From the NCBI RefSeq assembly GCF_029626225.1, contig NZ_JARUBP010000001.1, positions 744,001 through 808,000 on the forward strand: a DNA stretch of 64,000 nucleotides, written 5' to 3'. This DNA is from Asanoa sp. WMMD1127. Its GTDB lineage: Bacteria; Actinomycetota; Actinomycetes; Mycobacteriales; Micromonosporaceae. The stretch's first letter is position 1; each line of letters opens with the position of its first letter. Shown here piece by piece: positions 27,667-36,369 of this stretch. The notes under the pieces were generated by a model. It made no database searches. It was given only the letters and a program-made list of their open reading frames with translations, and had not been told where the DNA came from. The translations under genes were made by a program, and so were the position numbers.

Positions 27667-28557
27667 TCAGACGACGTGCGGCCGGTCGCGGGACGACGCC
27701 AGCTCATAGGACACTCCGGTCAGTCGCTCCGATGTAGCCCACAGGCGAGCACGAAACTCAGGGTCCTGGGCGGCCGCGGGGATCCGGGCCGGCGCCGGGC
27801 GGCCGCGGCCCTCGCCGATGCCGTTGGGGGCGTAGTAGGCGCCGCTGGCGATGGTCGGGTCCGTGGCGGCCAGGAGCGACGGACGGGCGGCGTCCGCCGC
27901 GCTCTGGCCGGCCAAGGCGACCACACGGTCGGCGACGAAGCGCAACCACGGCGGCACGTGGCGCTGGATGCCGGTCGGTGCCGTGCCCGGGTGGACGCCG
28001 ATGCTGCGCAACCGGTCGGTGCGGGCCGCGAGTTCCAGGGCGAACGCCACGTTGGCCAGCTTGGACGCGCTGTAGGCCCGCATCGGCCGGTAGCCGCGGT
28101 GCAGGTCGAGGTTGTCGAAGTCGATGCGGCCCCGCCGGGCGATCACGGCGCTCACCGTGACCACGCGCGGCGCGGGGGCGGCGAGCAGGGCCGGCAGGAG
28201 CAGCCCGGTCAGCGCGAAGTGCCCCAGGTGGTTGGTGCCGAACGTGAGCTCGAACCCGTCGGCGGTCAGCCGGCGCTCGGGTACGGCCATCACACCGGCG
28301 TTGTTGACCAGGACGTCGATCCGCGGGTGTTCGGCGCGGACCCGCGAGGCGAACTCCCGCACCGACGCCAGGTCGGCGAGATCGAGCTCGCCGGTGCTGA
28401 CCCTCGCGGACGGGTGCGTCGCCCGGAGCCGGTGAGCGGCCGACTGGAGCACATCGGCCCGGCGCCCGGCGATGAGCACGTCCAGGCCGCGATCGGCGAG
28501 GCCGGCCGCTGTCGCGTACCCGATGCCCGCGGCACCGCCGGTAACGATCGCGATCAT
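27667..28557 (-). CDS. Short-chain dehydrogenase/reductase
   Basis: A 296-residue classical SDR expected to oxidise or reduce a small substrate with NAD(P). It has the cofactor motif TGGAAGIGYA, the NNAGVM motif, and the catalytic YSASK. The ATG at 28557 is chosen because AAGGAG sits 8 nt upstream; a GTG 9 bp earlier is possible. It is divergent from a TetR-type gene with two palindromic operators between them, so it is probably the regulator's target. Substrate unknown. Confidence 0.92.
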   Translation of the reverse strand: MIAIVTGGAAGIGYATAAGLADRGLDVLIAGRRADVLQSAAHRLRATHPSARVSTGELDLADLASVREFASRVRAEHPRIDVLVNNAGVMAVPERRLTADGFELTFGTNHLGHFALTGLLLPALLAAPAPRVVTVSAVIARRGRIDFDNLDLHRGYRPMRAYSASKLANVAFALELAARTDRLRSIGVHPGTAPTGIQRHVPPWLRFVADRVVALAGQSAADAARPSLLAATDPTIASGAYYAPNGIGEGRGRPAPARIPAAAQDPEFRARLWATSERLTGVSYELASSRDRPHVV

Positions 28558-28580
28558 GATGACCACTCCTTCGATTGGGC

Positions 28581-28602
28581 TTGACTAACTAGATAGTTAA
28601 CC
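28581..28602. promoter_or_regulatory. Palindromic operator 1 in SDR/TetR divergent region
   Basis: TTGACTAACTAGATAGTTAACC contains TAACTA-GA-TAGTTA and shares the TTGACTAAC half-site with operator 2. It lies 24 bp upstream of the SDR start, where a TetR repressor would block that promoter. Confidence 0.65.
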
Positions 28603-28619
28603 GGGCCGCACCCCAGTCG

Positions 28620-28639
28620 TCAACTAACCGGTTAGTCAA
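28620..28639. promoter_or_regulatory. Palindromic operator 2 in SDR/TetR divergent region
   Basis: TCAACTAACCGGTTAGTCAA has the perfect 14-bp palindrome ACTAACCGGTTAGT at its centre. It ends 14 bp before the TetR ATG. A TAACCT hexamer (28641-28646) follows it, 7 nt from the ATG, consistent with a leaderless, autorepressed regulator transcript. Confidence 0.7.
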
Positions 28640-28653
28640 GTAACCTGAACCAC

Positions 28654-29223
28654 ATGCCACCCAGCGGAGACGCCCAGGAGACCCGCCGCCGGCTCGTCGA
28701 GGCCGCTTACCGCGAGTTCGCCGCGCACGGCATAGCCGGCGCCCGCGTCGACCGGGTCGCGGCCAGCGCGGGCGTCAACAAGGCCCTGATCTATTTCCAC
28801 TTCGGCAACAAGGAGGGCCTCTTCACCGCGGTCTTCGAGCAGATCGTCAACCAGACCCTCGCCGAGGCCCCGATGGATGCCGCGAACCTCCCGGAGTACG
28901 CGGCCCGCTTGTTCGACGCCGGCCAGACCCACCCCGACGCCCTCCGCCTGGCCACCTGGCACCGCCTCGAGCGCGCTGCCGACCACCCGCCGCTCAGGGC
29001 GGTCCTGGACGCCAACCAGTCCAAGATCGACGCGATCGCCAAGGCCCAGGCCGCGGGCCAGGTGACCACCCGCTACACGGCCGCCGAGATCCTGGCGCTG
29101 GTCCTCACCCTCGCCAACATGTGGTCGGTGATGACTCCGGAGATGCACCTGGCGGCGCCCAAGGACCCCGCCACCCGCCGCGCGCTGGTCATCTCAGCGG
29201 TGGCCACGCTGGTCCAGCCCTGA
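28654..29223 (+). CDS. TetR/AcrR-family transcriptional regulator
   Basis: A 189-residue repressor. The N-terminal helix-turn-helix (about 10-55) reads RRRLVEAAYREFAAHG then VDRVAASAGVNKALIYFHFGNKEGLF, the standard TetR DNA-binding domain. The C-terminal ligand domain includes the conserved TetR pattern ending in ALVISAVATLV. No Shine-Dalgarno precedes the ATG. It is divergent from the SDR gene and probably controls both through the two palindromes between them. Confidence 0.93.
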   Translation: MPPSGDAQETRRRLVEAAYREFAAHGIAGARVDRVAASAGVNKALIYFHFGNKEGLFTAVFEQIVNQTLAEAPMDAANLPEYAARLFDAGQTHPDALRLATWHRLERAADHPPLRAVLDANQSKIDAIAKAQAAGQVTTRYTAAEILALVLTLANMWSVMTPEMHLAAPKDPATRRALVISAVATLVQP

Positions 29224-29234
29224 CAACGCGCGGC

Positions 29235-31760
29235 TCAGGCCGACCCGTCGGCCCGCAGCGGAAAGACCTGCGCCCGCGCCGAGTCCGTCAGCTGGCTCAA
29301 CACCGCGACGATCTTGTCGGCCGGCATCGGCTTGAAGAAGTGGTAGCCCTGGGCCGCGCCGCAGCCGAGGTTTTCCAGCGCCGCCCGCTGCGCGGCGGTC
29401 TCGACGCCCTCGGCGACGACCCGCAACCCCAGCTCCTGCCCGAGCCCGATCGTGAACCGCACGATCGCCGCCGCCTGGGGTGACTCGGCCATCCGCATCA
29501 CGAAGGACCGGTCGACCTTGACCTCGTCGACCGGTACCCGGGCGAGGAAGGCCAGCGACGAGTAGCCGGTGCCGAAGTCGTCGAGCGCGATCCGGACGCC
29601 CAGCTGGCGCAACCCGGCCAGGACCTCGTCGATCACTTCCTGGTCGCTCATCACGACGGTCTCGGTGATCTCGAGGACGAGCCGGTCGGGGCTGACGCCG
29701 TGGCGGCGCAGGAGCTCGTTGACGTCGGAGGGCAGGTGCTGGTCGAGCAGGTTGTGCGCCGACAGGTTCACGGCGATCGGCACGTCCATGCCGTGCGCGG
29801 CCACGTCGGCGGCGACCCGCAGCGCGCGGTCGATGACGTACAGCGTGAACGCGCCGAGCAGGTCGCTCTCCTCGGCGGCACGGACGAAGTCACCGGGCTT
29901 GAGGACGCCCCGGCGGGGGTGGCGCCAGCGGATGAGGGCCTCGACGCCGGTCGGCGCGCCGGTGGTCAGGTCAACCGCGGGCTGCAGCGCGAGCACGAGC
30001 TGATCCTCGGCCTCCAGCGCCTCGCGCAGCTCGGACAGCAGCGTCAGCTGGTCGGTGCTGCTCTCGTCGCGGCTCGGGTCGTAGCAGGCCGTGTTGCCGC
30101 CGCCGCCCTCCTTGGCCTGGCGGAGCGCGATGTCGGCGCGGCGCAGCAGCTCGGCCACGTTGGCACTGCCGGGCACCGCGACGACGACGCCGGCCGAGGC
30201 TTCGACGGCGAGCTGGATGCCCTGCACCTCGGTGGTGGCGGCGACGGCTTCGATCAGCTCGGCGGCCCGGTCCAGCGCCCGTGACGTGGTCATCCGCTCG
30301 GCGCCGGCGATCAGCAGCGCGAACTGGTCGCCGCCGAGCCGGCCGAGCAGCTCGCCCTGGCCGGTCAGGGCCTTCATGCGGGTGGCGGTGGCGGCGAGGA
30401 GCTCGTCACCGGCGGCGTGGCCGAGGGTGTCGTTGACCGTGCGGAACCGGTCGATGTCGACGACGACCAGCGCCACCGGGTGGTCGCGGCCGAGCCGGCG
30501 CAGGGCCGCGTCACCCTGCGCGACGACCGCGGCCCGGTTGAGCAGGCCGGTCTGGGCGTCGTGCACGGCGTCGTACGACGATCGCTCCTGGAGCAGCGAC
30601 CACGCGCGGTGGGTGACGGCGTCGTGGAGGGCGACGGCCAGTGTGTCGCCGAAGGAGCGCAGCGCGAACTCGTCGCGGGCGGACGGCAGCGTGGGGCGCG
30701 GCAGCGCGACCCGGATCTGGCCGACGAGCTGGCCGCGTACGGTGAGCTCGCGCACCAGGGTCGACTCGTCGCCGCCGGTCGCGGGCCGCTCGTCGAGGTC
30801 GGTAACGCCGTTGCCGCCGTCGGCGTCGGCGTGGTAGCGCCGCCAGCTGCCGTTCATCCGCACCACGTCGAGGTCGACGCGCTCGGCCACCAGCAGCCGC
30901 AGCGCGCCGGCGACGCCGGCCACCGCCACCTCGTCCTCGTCGAGCTTCTTGAGGGCGCTGGTCGCGCCGGCGAACTCCTCCCAGGCACGGCGCTCGTCGG
31001 CGGCCCGCAGCCGGTGGCCATAGGTCTGCTGGAGCAGCCACAGCACCGGCGGCAGCAGGAGGAGCCAGCGCGGGTCAGAGTCGACCATCGCGACGGTGGC
31101 GAGGCCGACGACGACGTTGCCGATGAACATCAGCAGCTTGTCGTGCAGCGCGCGGACCAGGGTGGCGAAGACCGGAACGCCGTGGACGAGCCGCAGGTAG
31201 CAGACGGCGAGCAGGGCGCCGACCAGGAGATAGGTGAGAGCGCCGAGGACCAGGGCGCCGGCCAGCGGCGGGGTGAGCGGCGCGCCGATCGGGTCGGCGA
31301 GGCGGCAGGCGACCGTGACGGCCGCGGCGACGGCGACGGTCTGGCTGGCCGCGATGTGCACGACCTCGAGGGGTGTGCGGAGCTTCGCGAAGGTGGCGAG
31401 GAGGAGCCAGGCGGCGAGCGCGGCGGCGAACGTGGCGGCCGGCAACCAGCCCGATGGTGCGGCGTAGAGGCCGATGATCAGCGCGGCCTCGCCCCAGGTG
31501 ACGGATAGTCGCCCGGAGCCGATGCGTAGTCGGAGGCTGGCGAGCTGAGCCAGGGCCATCACGCCGCACGCGATGCCGAACCGGGCGATCGGTGGCAGCG
31601 GGTCGCCGGCCGGGATGTGCGCCGGCCAGAGCAGCCCGACCATGGTGGCGACCACGGCGAGCACGACCAGGAGGGCGGTGAACGCGTGCGCCCGGGCGGG
31701 CACCTCCGCGGCGCCGGCGCCCCGGGCCACGCGACCCAGGCCGGTGCGCAACGAACTCAT
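29235..31760 (-). CDS. Membrane GGDEF-EAL protein (cyclic di-GMP turnover)
   Basis: An 841-residue protein with about seven membrane helices (residues 25-245), a GAF-like linker (255-395), a GGDEF domain (395-560) and an EAL domain (575-835). The GGDEF signature is altered to GGDQF (476-480). The EAL domain keeps EALIRWRHP (607-), NLSAHNL, LEITETVV, DDFGTGYSSL, VKVDRSF, VVAEGVET and QGYHFFKP, all the usual metal and catalytic positions. It is therefore more likely a c-di-GMP phosphodiesterase with a regulatory GGDEF than a cyclase (inference). The ATG at 31760 has GGGAG 6 nt upstream. It is convergent with the TetR gene. Confidence 0.92.
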   Translation of the reverse strand: MSSLRTGLGRVARGAGAAEVPARAHAFTALLVVLAVVATMVGLLWPAHIPAGDPLPPIARFGIACGVMALAQLASLRLRIGSGRLSVTWGEAALIIGLYAAPSGWLPAATFAAALAAWLLLATFAKLRTPLEVVHIAASQTVAVAAAVTVACRLADPIGAPLTPPLAGALVLGALTYLLVGALLAVCYLRLVHGVPVFATLVRALHDKLLMFIGNVVVGLATVAMVDSDPRWLLLLPPVLWLLQQTYGHRLRAADERRAWEEFAGATSALKKLDEDEVAVAGVAGALRLLVAERVDLDVVRMNGSWRRYHADADGGNGVTDLDERPATGGDESTLVRELTVRGQLVGQIRVALPRPTLPSARDEFALRSFGDTLAVALHDAVTHRAWSLLQERSSYDAVHDAQTGLLNRAAVVAQGDAALRRLGRDHPVALVVVDIDRFRTVNDTLGHAAGDELLAATATRMKALTGQGELLGRLGGDQFALLIAGAERMTTSRALDRAAELIEAVAATTEVQGIQLAVEASAGVVVAVPGSANVAELLRRADIALRQAKEGGGGNTACYDPSRDESSTDQLTLLSELREALEAEDQLVLALQPAVDLTTGAPTGVEALIRWRHPRRGVLKPGDFVRAAEESDLLGAFTLYVIDRALRVAADVAAHGMDVPIAVNLSAHNLLDQHLPSDVNELLRRHGVSPDRLVLEITETVVMSDQEVIDEVLAGLRQLGVRIALDDFGTGYSSLAFLARVPVDEVKVDRSFVMRMAESPQAAAIVRFTIGLGQELGLRVVAEGVETAAQRAALENLGCGAAQGYHFFKPMPADKIVAVLSQLTDSARAQVFPLRADGSA

Positions 31761-31917
31761 CGTCGACTCCCACCCACGGGACCGTGGACGGGACCTGCGC
31801 GATGATCGCCAAAGGACAGGTCGCGCCGGGAGCGGCCGGCGATGGTCATCGGCGCCCCCTTCCGCGCACGCCACGGGGAACCCACGTGGGTGCCCACGGC
31901 GGAAGGCTAAGCCAAAG

Positions 31918-31961
31918 ATTGAGGGCGCAACAGGGGGCAGACGTCTGGTTTGGCCCTCAAT
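31918..31961. promoter_or_regulatory. Inverted repeat upstream of the GGDEF-EAL gene
   Basis: ATTGAGGGC (31918-31926) and GCCCTCAAT (31953-31961) form a perfect 9-bp repeat around 26 nt, in the 260-bp gap between the small membrane protein stop and the GGDEF-EAL start. It could be the terminator of the mca transcript or a leader hairpin. It does not match the c-di-GMP riboswitch consensus. Confidence 0.4.
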
Positions 31962-32020
31962 GGGAGTCGTCGTGCCTGGTCAACACCGGATTGCCCAGTC
32001 TGGAACGAATCCAGTGCTGG

Positions 32021-32269
32021 TCAGGATCGGTCATTCTCCTCAGATGGTTTCGCTGCGACAGATTTCGTCGTGGTCGGATCCACGACACTCTCGTCGGGCG
32101 CGGGGAACCGCTCGGGCAGCCGCCGGAGGCGGCTGTTCATGTTGCGGATCAACAACACGGTGGCGGTGCCCAACAGAATGATCAGGAGCAGTCCCATGGG
32201 GCCGGCCAGACCGCCCTCCCGGGTGTCACCGAAGTTGTTGACCGCGAGCACGTCGACGACCGTCAGCAT
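32021..32269 (-). CDS. Small single-TM protein downstream of mca
   Basis: An 82-residue protein with one membrane helix (about 26-42, GLLLIILLGTATVLLI) and a charged C-terminal tail rich in Pro, Thr and Lys. The ATG has AAGGAG 9 nt upstream. It follows mca by 53 bp on the same strand. A similar small membrane-protein gene accompanies mca in mycobacteria (Rv1083, from memory), suggesting a conserved but unknown link to mycothiol metabolism. Confidence 0.85.
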   Translation of the reverse strand: MLTVVDVLAVNNFGDTREGGLAGPMGLLLIILLGTATVLLIRNMNSRLRRLPERFPAPDESVVDPTTTKSVAAKPSEENDRS

Positions 32270-32322
32270 GGCGGCACACTCCTTCACACCCGGGGGAACC
32301 ACCCCACGCTACGCTCGCCCGC

Positions 32323-33204
32323 TCAGCGGGCGCGCACCGCCTCCCGAACGCCCGCGAACAGGTCGGACTCGGGCACCGGGCTGTCGACCAGCGACTTGAC
32401 CAACTCGAAGTCCTCGGTCGGCCAGACCTTGCGCTGGATGTCGAGCGGCACCTGGAACCAGCCGCCGTCGGGGTCGACCTGGGTAGCGTGGGCGCGCAGG
32501 GCGTCGTCGCGGACCTCGAAGTAGTCGCCGCACTCGACCCGGGTGGTGACCCGGTCGCCCTTGTCCTCGCGCTCGTCCCACTTCTCGAGCCACTCGGTGT
32601 AGGGCGACTCCAGGCCGGCGGCCAGCAGCGCCTCGTGGGTGGCGAGCAGGCGACCCCGGCTCCAGCCGATGTTGTAGTAGAGCTTGAGCGGCTGCCACGG
32701 CTCGCCCAGGTCGCGGTAGCGCTCCGGGTCGCCGGCGGCCTCGAACGCCGCCACGCTGACCTTGTGACACATGATGTGGTCGGGGTGCGGGTAGCCGCCG
32801 TTCTCGTCGTAGGTCGTCACGACGTGCGGACGGAACTCCCGCATCAACTTCACCAGCGGCGCCGTGGCCACCTCGAGCGGCTGCAGCGCGAAGCAGCCTT
32901 CGGGCAGCGGCGGCAGCGGGTCGCCCTCGGGCAGGCCGGAGTCGACGAAGCCCAGCCAGGCCTGCCTGACCCCGAGGATCGCCCGGGCCGCGTCCATCTC
33001 GGCGCGGCGGATCTCGGCGATGTTCTCCCACACGTCGGGTCGGTCGAGCTTGGGGTTGAGCACGCTGCCGCGCTCACCGCCCGTGCAGGTCGCGACCAGC
33101 ACGTCGACACCCTCGGCGACATAGCGCGCGGCGCTCGCCGCACCCTTGCTCGACTCGTCGTCCGGATGTGCGTGCACGGCCATCAGACGCAACTGCTCTG
33201 CCAC
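32323..33204 (-). CDS. mca: Mycothiol S-conjugate amidase
   Basis: Zinc amidase that cleaves mycothiol conjugates of toxins and antibiotics, releasing a mercapturic acid for export. The 293-residue protein has the PIG-L/MshB-family zinc motif [13 protein letters not shown] near the N-terminus and the third metal ligand region [15 protein letters not shown]. Length and the C-terminal extension favour Mca over MshB. The GTG at 33204 was chosen because GGGGGAG lies 6 nt upstream; another in-frame GTG is 15 bp earlier. Divergent from the DUF4307 gene. Confidence 0.94.
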   Translation of the reverse strand: MAEQLRLMAVHAHPDDESSKGAASAARYVAEGVDVLVATCTGGERGSVLNPKLDRPDVWENIAEIRRAEMDAARAILGVRQAWLGFVDSGLPEGDPLPPLPEGCFALQPLEVATAPLVKLMREFRPHVVTTYDENGGYPHPDHIMCHKVSVAAFEAAGDPERYRDLGEPWQPLKLYYNIGWSRGRLLATHEALLAAGLESPYTEWLEKWDEREDKGDRVTTRVECGDYFEVRDDALRAHATQVDPDGGWFQVPLDIQRKVWPTEDFELVKSLVDSPVPESDLFAGVREAVRAR

Positions 33205-33328
33205 GGACTGCTCCCCCACTCGTCCCTGCCTCGGACCTGGTCATCCTCGGCTGCGAGGATGGAACCCTGCCATTCTGGCCGATCGCACCGACAAGATTTC
33301 GTCGGGACCGACTGCAGAGGTGCTCCCC

Positions 33329-33793
33329 GTGACCGAGACGCCGACATCAGCCACCTCGGCTGGTCCGCTGCCGACAGCAACCACACCGGCCGCGCCGGTG
33401 TTCCCGCCCGGTCGCTACGGCCGCCGGCGGGAGCCCCAGCGCCGCCGCCCGTGGCTGGTCGCCGGTCTCGCCCTGGTCACCGTCGTCGTCGGCGCGCTGG
33501 TGGCGGTGCGGCTCTACAAAAACTACGGCGACCCGGCGTACGACGCCCAGGTCGTCAACTACACGGAGATCGACGACTCGGGCCTGACGCTGCGGTTCCG
33601 CGTGACGATCCCAGAGGGTGGACAGGCCTCCTGCCTGCTGCGGGCGCGGTCCCGCGACGGCGCGGATGTCGGCAAGCAGGAGATCGTCGTCCGTGACCGG
33701 CCCGGCGACGGGACTACAGCGGTCACCCAGCGCCTGGTCACGTCGGCAAGGCCATTCGTCGGAGAAGTCCTGCGCTGCGTACCGGTGGCATAA
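33329..33793 (+). CDS. DUF4307 membrane protein
   Basis: A 154-residue protein: a Pro/Thr-rich N-terminus, one membrane helix (about 48-66, WLVAGLALVTVVVGALVAV) and a beta-rich C-terminal domain with two cysteines (C115 region and RCVPVA end). The GTG at 33329 has AGAGG 8 nt upstream. Its position between mca and greA is conserved in actinobacteria (Rv1081c in M. tuberculosis, from memory). Function unknown. Confidence 0.87.
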   Translation: MTETPTSATSAGPLPTATTPAAPVFPPGRYGRRREPQRRRPWLVAGLALVTVVVGALVAVRLYKNYGDPAYDAQVVNYTEIDDSGLTLRFRVTIPEGGQASCLLRARSRDGADVGKQEIVVRDRPGDGTTAVTQRLVTSARPFVGEVLRCVPVA

Positions 33794-33880
33794 ACGGGTG
33801 TTTCGGGCACGACACCCAGCTGTACATCGCTGGTAAGTTGGAAGTTCGTACTTGTCACCCGCCACCCAAGGAGATCGTCT

Positions 33881-34381
33881 GTGTCCACGACCGACCGCGG
33901 GACTCCCGTCACCTGGTTGTCCCAGGACGCGCATGACCGGCTCCAGGCGGAACTCGACGAGCTGATCGCGGCCCGCCCGGTGATCGCCGCCGAGATCAAC
34001 GCCCGCCGCGAGGAAGGCGACCTGCGCGAGAACGGTGGCTACCACGCCGCGCGCGAGGAGCAGGGCAAGCAGGAGCACCGGATCAGCTACCTCAAGGAGC
34101 TGCTGCGCACCGCGCAGGTCGGCGACGCCCCCAAGGCCGACGCCGTCGCCCCGGGCACCGTCGTGACGATCCACTTCGACGACGACGCCGACGACACCGA
34201 GACGTTCCTGCTCGGTTCGCGTGAGATCTCCGCGACCACCGACCTGACCGTCTACAGCCCCGAGTCCGCGCTCGGCAAGGCGATCCTCGGGGCGCACAAC
34301 GGTGACACCGTGACCTACACGGCCCCCAGCGGCGCCGACATCAAGGTCACCGTGGTCAAGTTCGCGCCCTTCGAGGGCTGA
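33881..34381 (+). CDS. greA: Transcription elongation factor GreA
   Basis: Stimulates RNA cleavage by stalled RNA polymerase. The 166-residue protein has the N-terminal coiled coil (ARPVIAAEINARREEGDLRENG in parts), including the tip acidic DLRENGGYHAAREEQ. The C-terminal FKBP-like domain includes SPESALGKAILGAHNGD. The GTG start has AAGGAG 7 nt upstream. A bidirectional terminator separates it from ilvA. Confidence 0.97.
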   Translation: MSTTDRGTPVTWLSQDAHDRLQAELDELIAARPVIAAEINARREEGDLRENGGYHAAREEQGKQEHRISYLKELLRTAQVGDAPKADAVAPGTVVTIHFDDDADDTETFLLGSREISATTDLTVYSPESALGKAILGAHNGDTVTYTAPSGADIKVTVVKFAPFEG

Positions 34382-34392
34382 GTTCGCGCAAC

Positions 34393-34425
34393 CGGGTCCG
34401 CATCCGCCTGGCGGGTGCGGACCCG
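34393..34425. terminator. Bidirectional terminator between greA and ilvA
   Basis: CGGGTCCGCATCCG (34393-34406) pairs with CGGGTGCGGACCCG (34412-34425), 14 pairs with one G-U wobble and a 5-nt loop. It lies between the stop codons of two convergent genes. Confidence 0.88.
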
Positions 34426-34432
34426 TGCGGCA

Positions 34433-35644
34433 TCAGGCGAACGAGACGACGTAACCGCTCGCCCGCAGCGCCCCGACCACCTGGTCGGAGTGCTCCGAGC
34501 CGCGCGTCTCGACCGACAGCGCCACCTCGACCTCGCCGAGCCGCAGGTGCGGGTTCTGCCGCTGGTGCACGACGTCGACCACGTTGGCGTGCTGGTCGGC
34601 GATCTGCGTGAGCAGGTTGGCCAGCGAGCCGGGCCGGTCGGCGCAACGCACCGTGACCCGCAGGAACCGGCCCGCCGCCGCGAGGCCGTGCTCGATCACG
34701 CGCATCAGCAGCAGCGGGTCGATGTTGCCGCCGGAGAGCACCGCGACGGTCGGCGGCTCTGCCTCGACCACCCCGGCCAGCAGGGCGGCCACCCCGACCG
34801 CGCCGGCCGGCTCAACGACCAGCTTGCCGCGTTCGAGCAGCATCAGCAGCGCGCGCGAGATGTCTTCCTCGGTCACGGTGACGATCTCGTCGACCAGCTT
34901 CTCGACGTGCGCGAAGGTGATGTCGCCGGGGCAACCGACCGCGATGCCGTCGGCGATCGTCGAGTAGTTCTCGAGCCGGGTCGGCGCGCCCGCGACGAGG
35001 GAGGGCGGGAAGGCGGCGGCCGCCGCGGCCTGCACGCCGATCACCCGCAGGTGCGGGTTGAGCGCCTTGGCCGCGACCGCGATGCCGGAGACCAGCCCGC
35101 CGCCACCGACCCCGGTGACGATCGTGCGGACCTGGGGGCACTGCTCGAGGATCTCCAGCGCGACCGTGCCCTGCCCGGCGATCACGTCGTGGTGGTCGAA
35201 GGGATGGATGAACACGGCGCCCGTACGATCGGCGAACTCCTTGGCCGCCACCAGCGACTCGTCGACGGTGGCGCCGACCAGCTCGATCGCGGCCCCGTAG
35301 CCCTTGGTGGCCGCGACCTTGGGCAGCGGCGCCCCGACGGGCATGAAGACGGTGGCGCTGGCCCCGAGCATCTCCGCGGCCAACGCGACACCCTGCGCGT
35401 GGTTGCCGGCGCTGGCCGCCACCACGCCGCGGGCACGCTCCGCGTCGCTGAGCCGGGCGATCCGCACGTACGCCCCGCGCACCTTGTAGGAACCGGCGCG
35501 CTGCAGGTTCTCGCACTTCAGCCAGGCCGGACCGCCGAGCCGGGCGCTCAATGGGCGGGAGGGTTCCAGCGGCGTGGTGCGCACGACGCCGGCGAGCAAC
35601 TCACGCGCCGCCTCGACGTCGGCCAGCCCGACAAGGTCCGTCAT
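34433..35644 (-). CDS. ilvA: Threonine ammonia-lyase with C-terminal ACT domain
   Basis: PLP enzyme that deaminates threonine to 2-oxobutyrate for isoleucine synthesis or threonine breakdown. In the 403-residue protein the PLP lysine is in GSYKVRGAY. SAGNHAQGVA and the glycine loop VTGVGGGGLVSG bind the cofactor. A C-terminal ACT domain (about 325-403) is the likely allosteric module. The length matches the shorter ilvA type with a single ACT domain. Its ATG overlaps the stop of the upstream DUF4328 gene (ATGA, 4 bp). Confidence 0.94.
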   Translation of the reverse strand: MTDLVGLADVEAARELLAGVVRTTPLEPSRPLSARLGGPAWLKCENLQRAGSYKVRGAYVRIARLSDAERARGVVAASAGNHAQGVALAAEMLGASATVFMPVGAPLPKVAATKGYGAAIELVGATVDESLVAAKEFADRTGAVFIHPFDHHDVIAGQGTVALEILEQCPQVRTIVTGVGGGGLVSGIAVAAKALNPHLRVIGVQAAAAAAFPPSLVAGAPTRLENYSTIADGIAVGCPGDITFAHVEKLVDEIVTVTEEDISRALLMLLERGKLVVEPAGAVGVAALLAGVVEAEPPTVAVLSGGNIDPLLLMRVIEHGLAAAGRFLRVTVRCADRPGSLANLLTQIADQHANVVDVVHQRQNPHLRLGEVEVALSVETRGSEHSDQVVGALRASGYVVSFA

Positions 35645-36369
35645 GCCCCGATGGTCGCACTTCCCACGCCGCCGGGCGCGCCGGGTGACCCTGAGACACC
35701 CGTCACCCGATCTTCCTGCGCCGCGGAGATCCGGGGCACGGCGTAGCCGAACGCGAGCGCGGCCAGCAGAGCGGCTGCGGCGGCCACCGTCATGACGATC
35801 GCCACCGTGCGGTGATGGTCGGCTACCAGGTCGACCAGCTCCGGCAGGGTGGCGTCCGGGCTGACCGACGTCGGCACGAACACGCCGGTCAAGCGCGGGA
35901 CGAGCACCATCAGGACCAGCGCGGCCCACCAGGTGATGGCGGCGGCGGTGACCCGGCGGTCACCGGTGCTCTCGCGGGCGACAGTGCGCATGATCCGGCC
36001 GGGAATGGCCACATTGGCGATCGGTACGAACCAGCCGCCGACCGCCCAGCCCGCGCCCATCGTCGACGGTGGGTCAGGAAAAGCGTCGAGGTTCTTCCGA
36101 GCCCGCCACAGCCAGATGATCGTCAACACCAGCGCGGCCGGTTGGACGAGCAGGCTCGCCACCATCACGCCCAGCTCGGCCTGGCCGAGCCGCACCGACG
36201 TCGCCATCTTGTCCGGGATGACCACGCCGGCGATGCTGATCGCGTAGACCCAGTCGAGGACTGCCGAGAGCACGTACAGGAGGGCGGCCAGGCCCACCAG
36301 CACCACCGCGGCCAGCCCGAACGCCCGCACCCGGTACGTGCGGGGCCCCGGCACTACGAACTCATTCAC
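35641..36369 (-). CDS. DUF4328 membrane protein, copy 2
   Basis: A 242-residue protein with about five to six membrane helices and the DUF4328 hallmark WLWRARKNLDAFPD followed by GWAVGGWFVPIANVAIPGRIM. Function unknown. The GTG start overlaps the stop of copy 1 (GTGA), and its own stop overlaps the ilvA start, so all three genes are translationally coupled. The C-terminus is a short Gly/Ser/Pro tail. Confidence 0.88.
   Translation of the reverse strand: MNEFVVPGPRTYRVRAFGLAAVVLVGLAALLYVLSAVLDWVYAISIAGVVIPDKMATSVRLGQAELGVMVASLLVQPAALVLTIIWLWRARKNLDAFPDPPSTMGAGWAVGGWFVPIANVAIPGRIMRTVARESTGDRRVTAAAITWWAALVLMVLVPRLTGVFVPTSVSPDATLPELVDLVADHHRTVAIVMTVAAAAALLAALAFGYAVPRISAAQEDRVTGVSGSPGAPGGVGSATIGA

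Noticed and set aside
27312-27707. 131-codon minus-strand frame between the DUF255 and SDR genes
   Set aside because: It overlaps the SDR 3' end, has basic low-complexity composition and no SD; the alternative frame at 27350-27595 looks far more protein-like.
31761-32020. c-di-GMP riboswitch upstream of the GGDEF-EAL gene
   Set aside because: The sequence contains an inverted repeat but not the conserved GEMM-type core, so I cannot support it.
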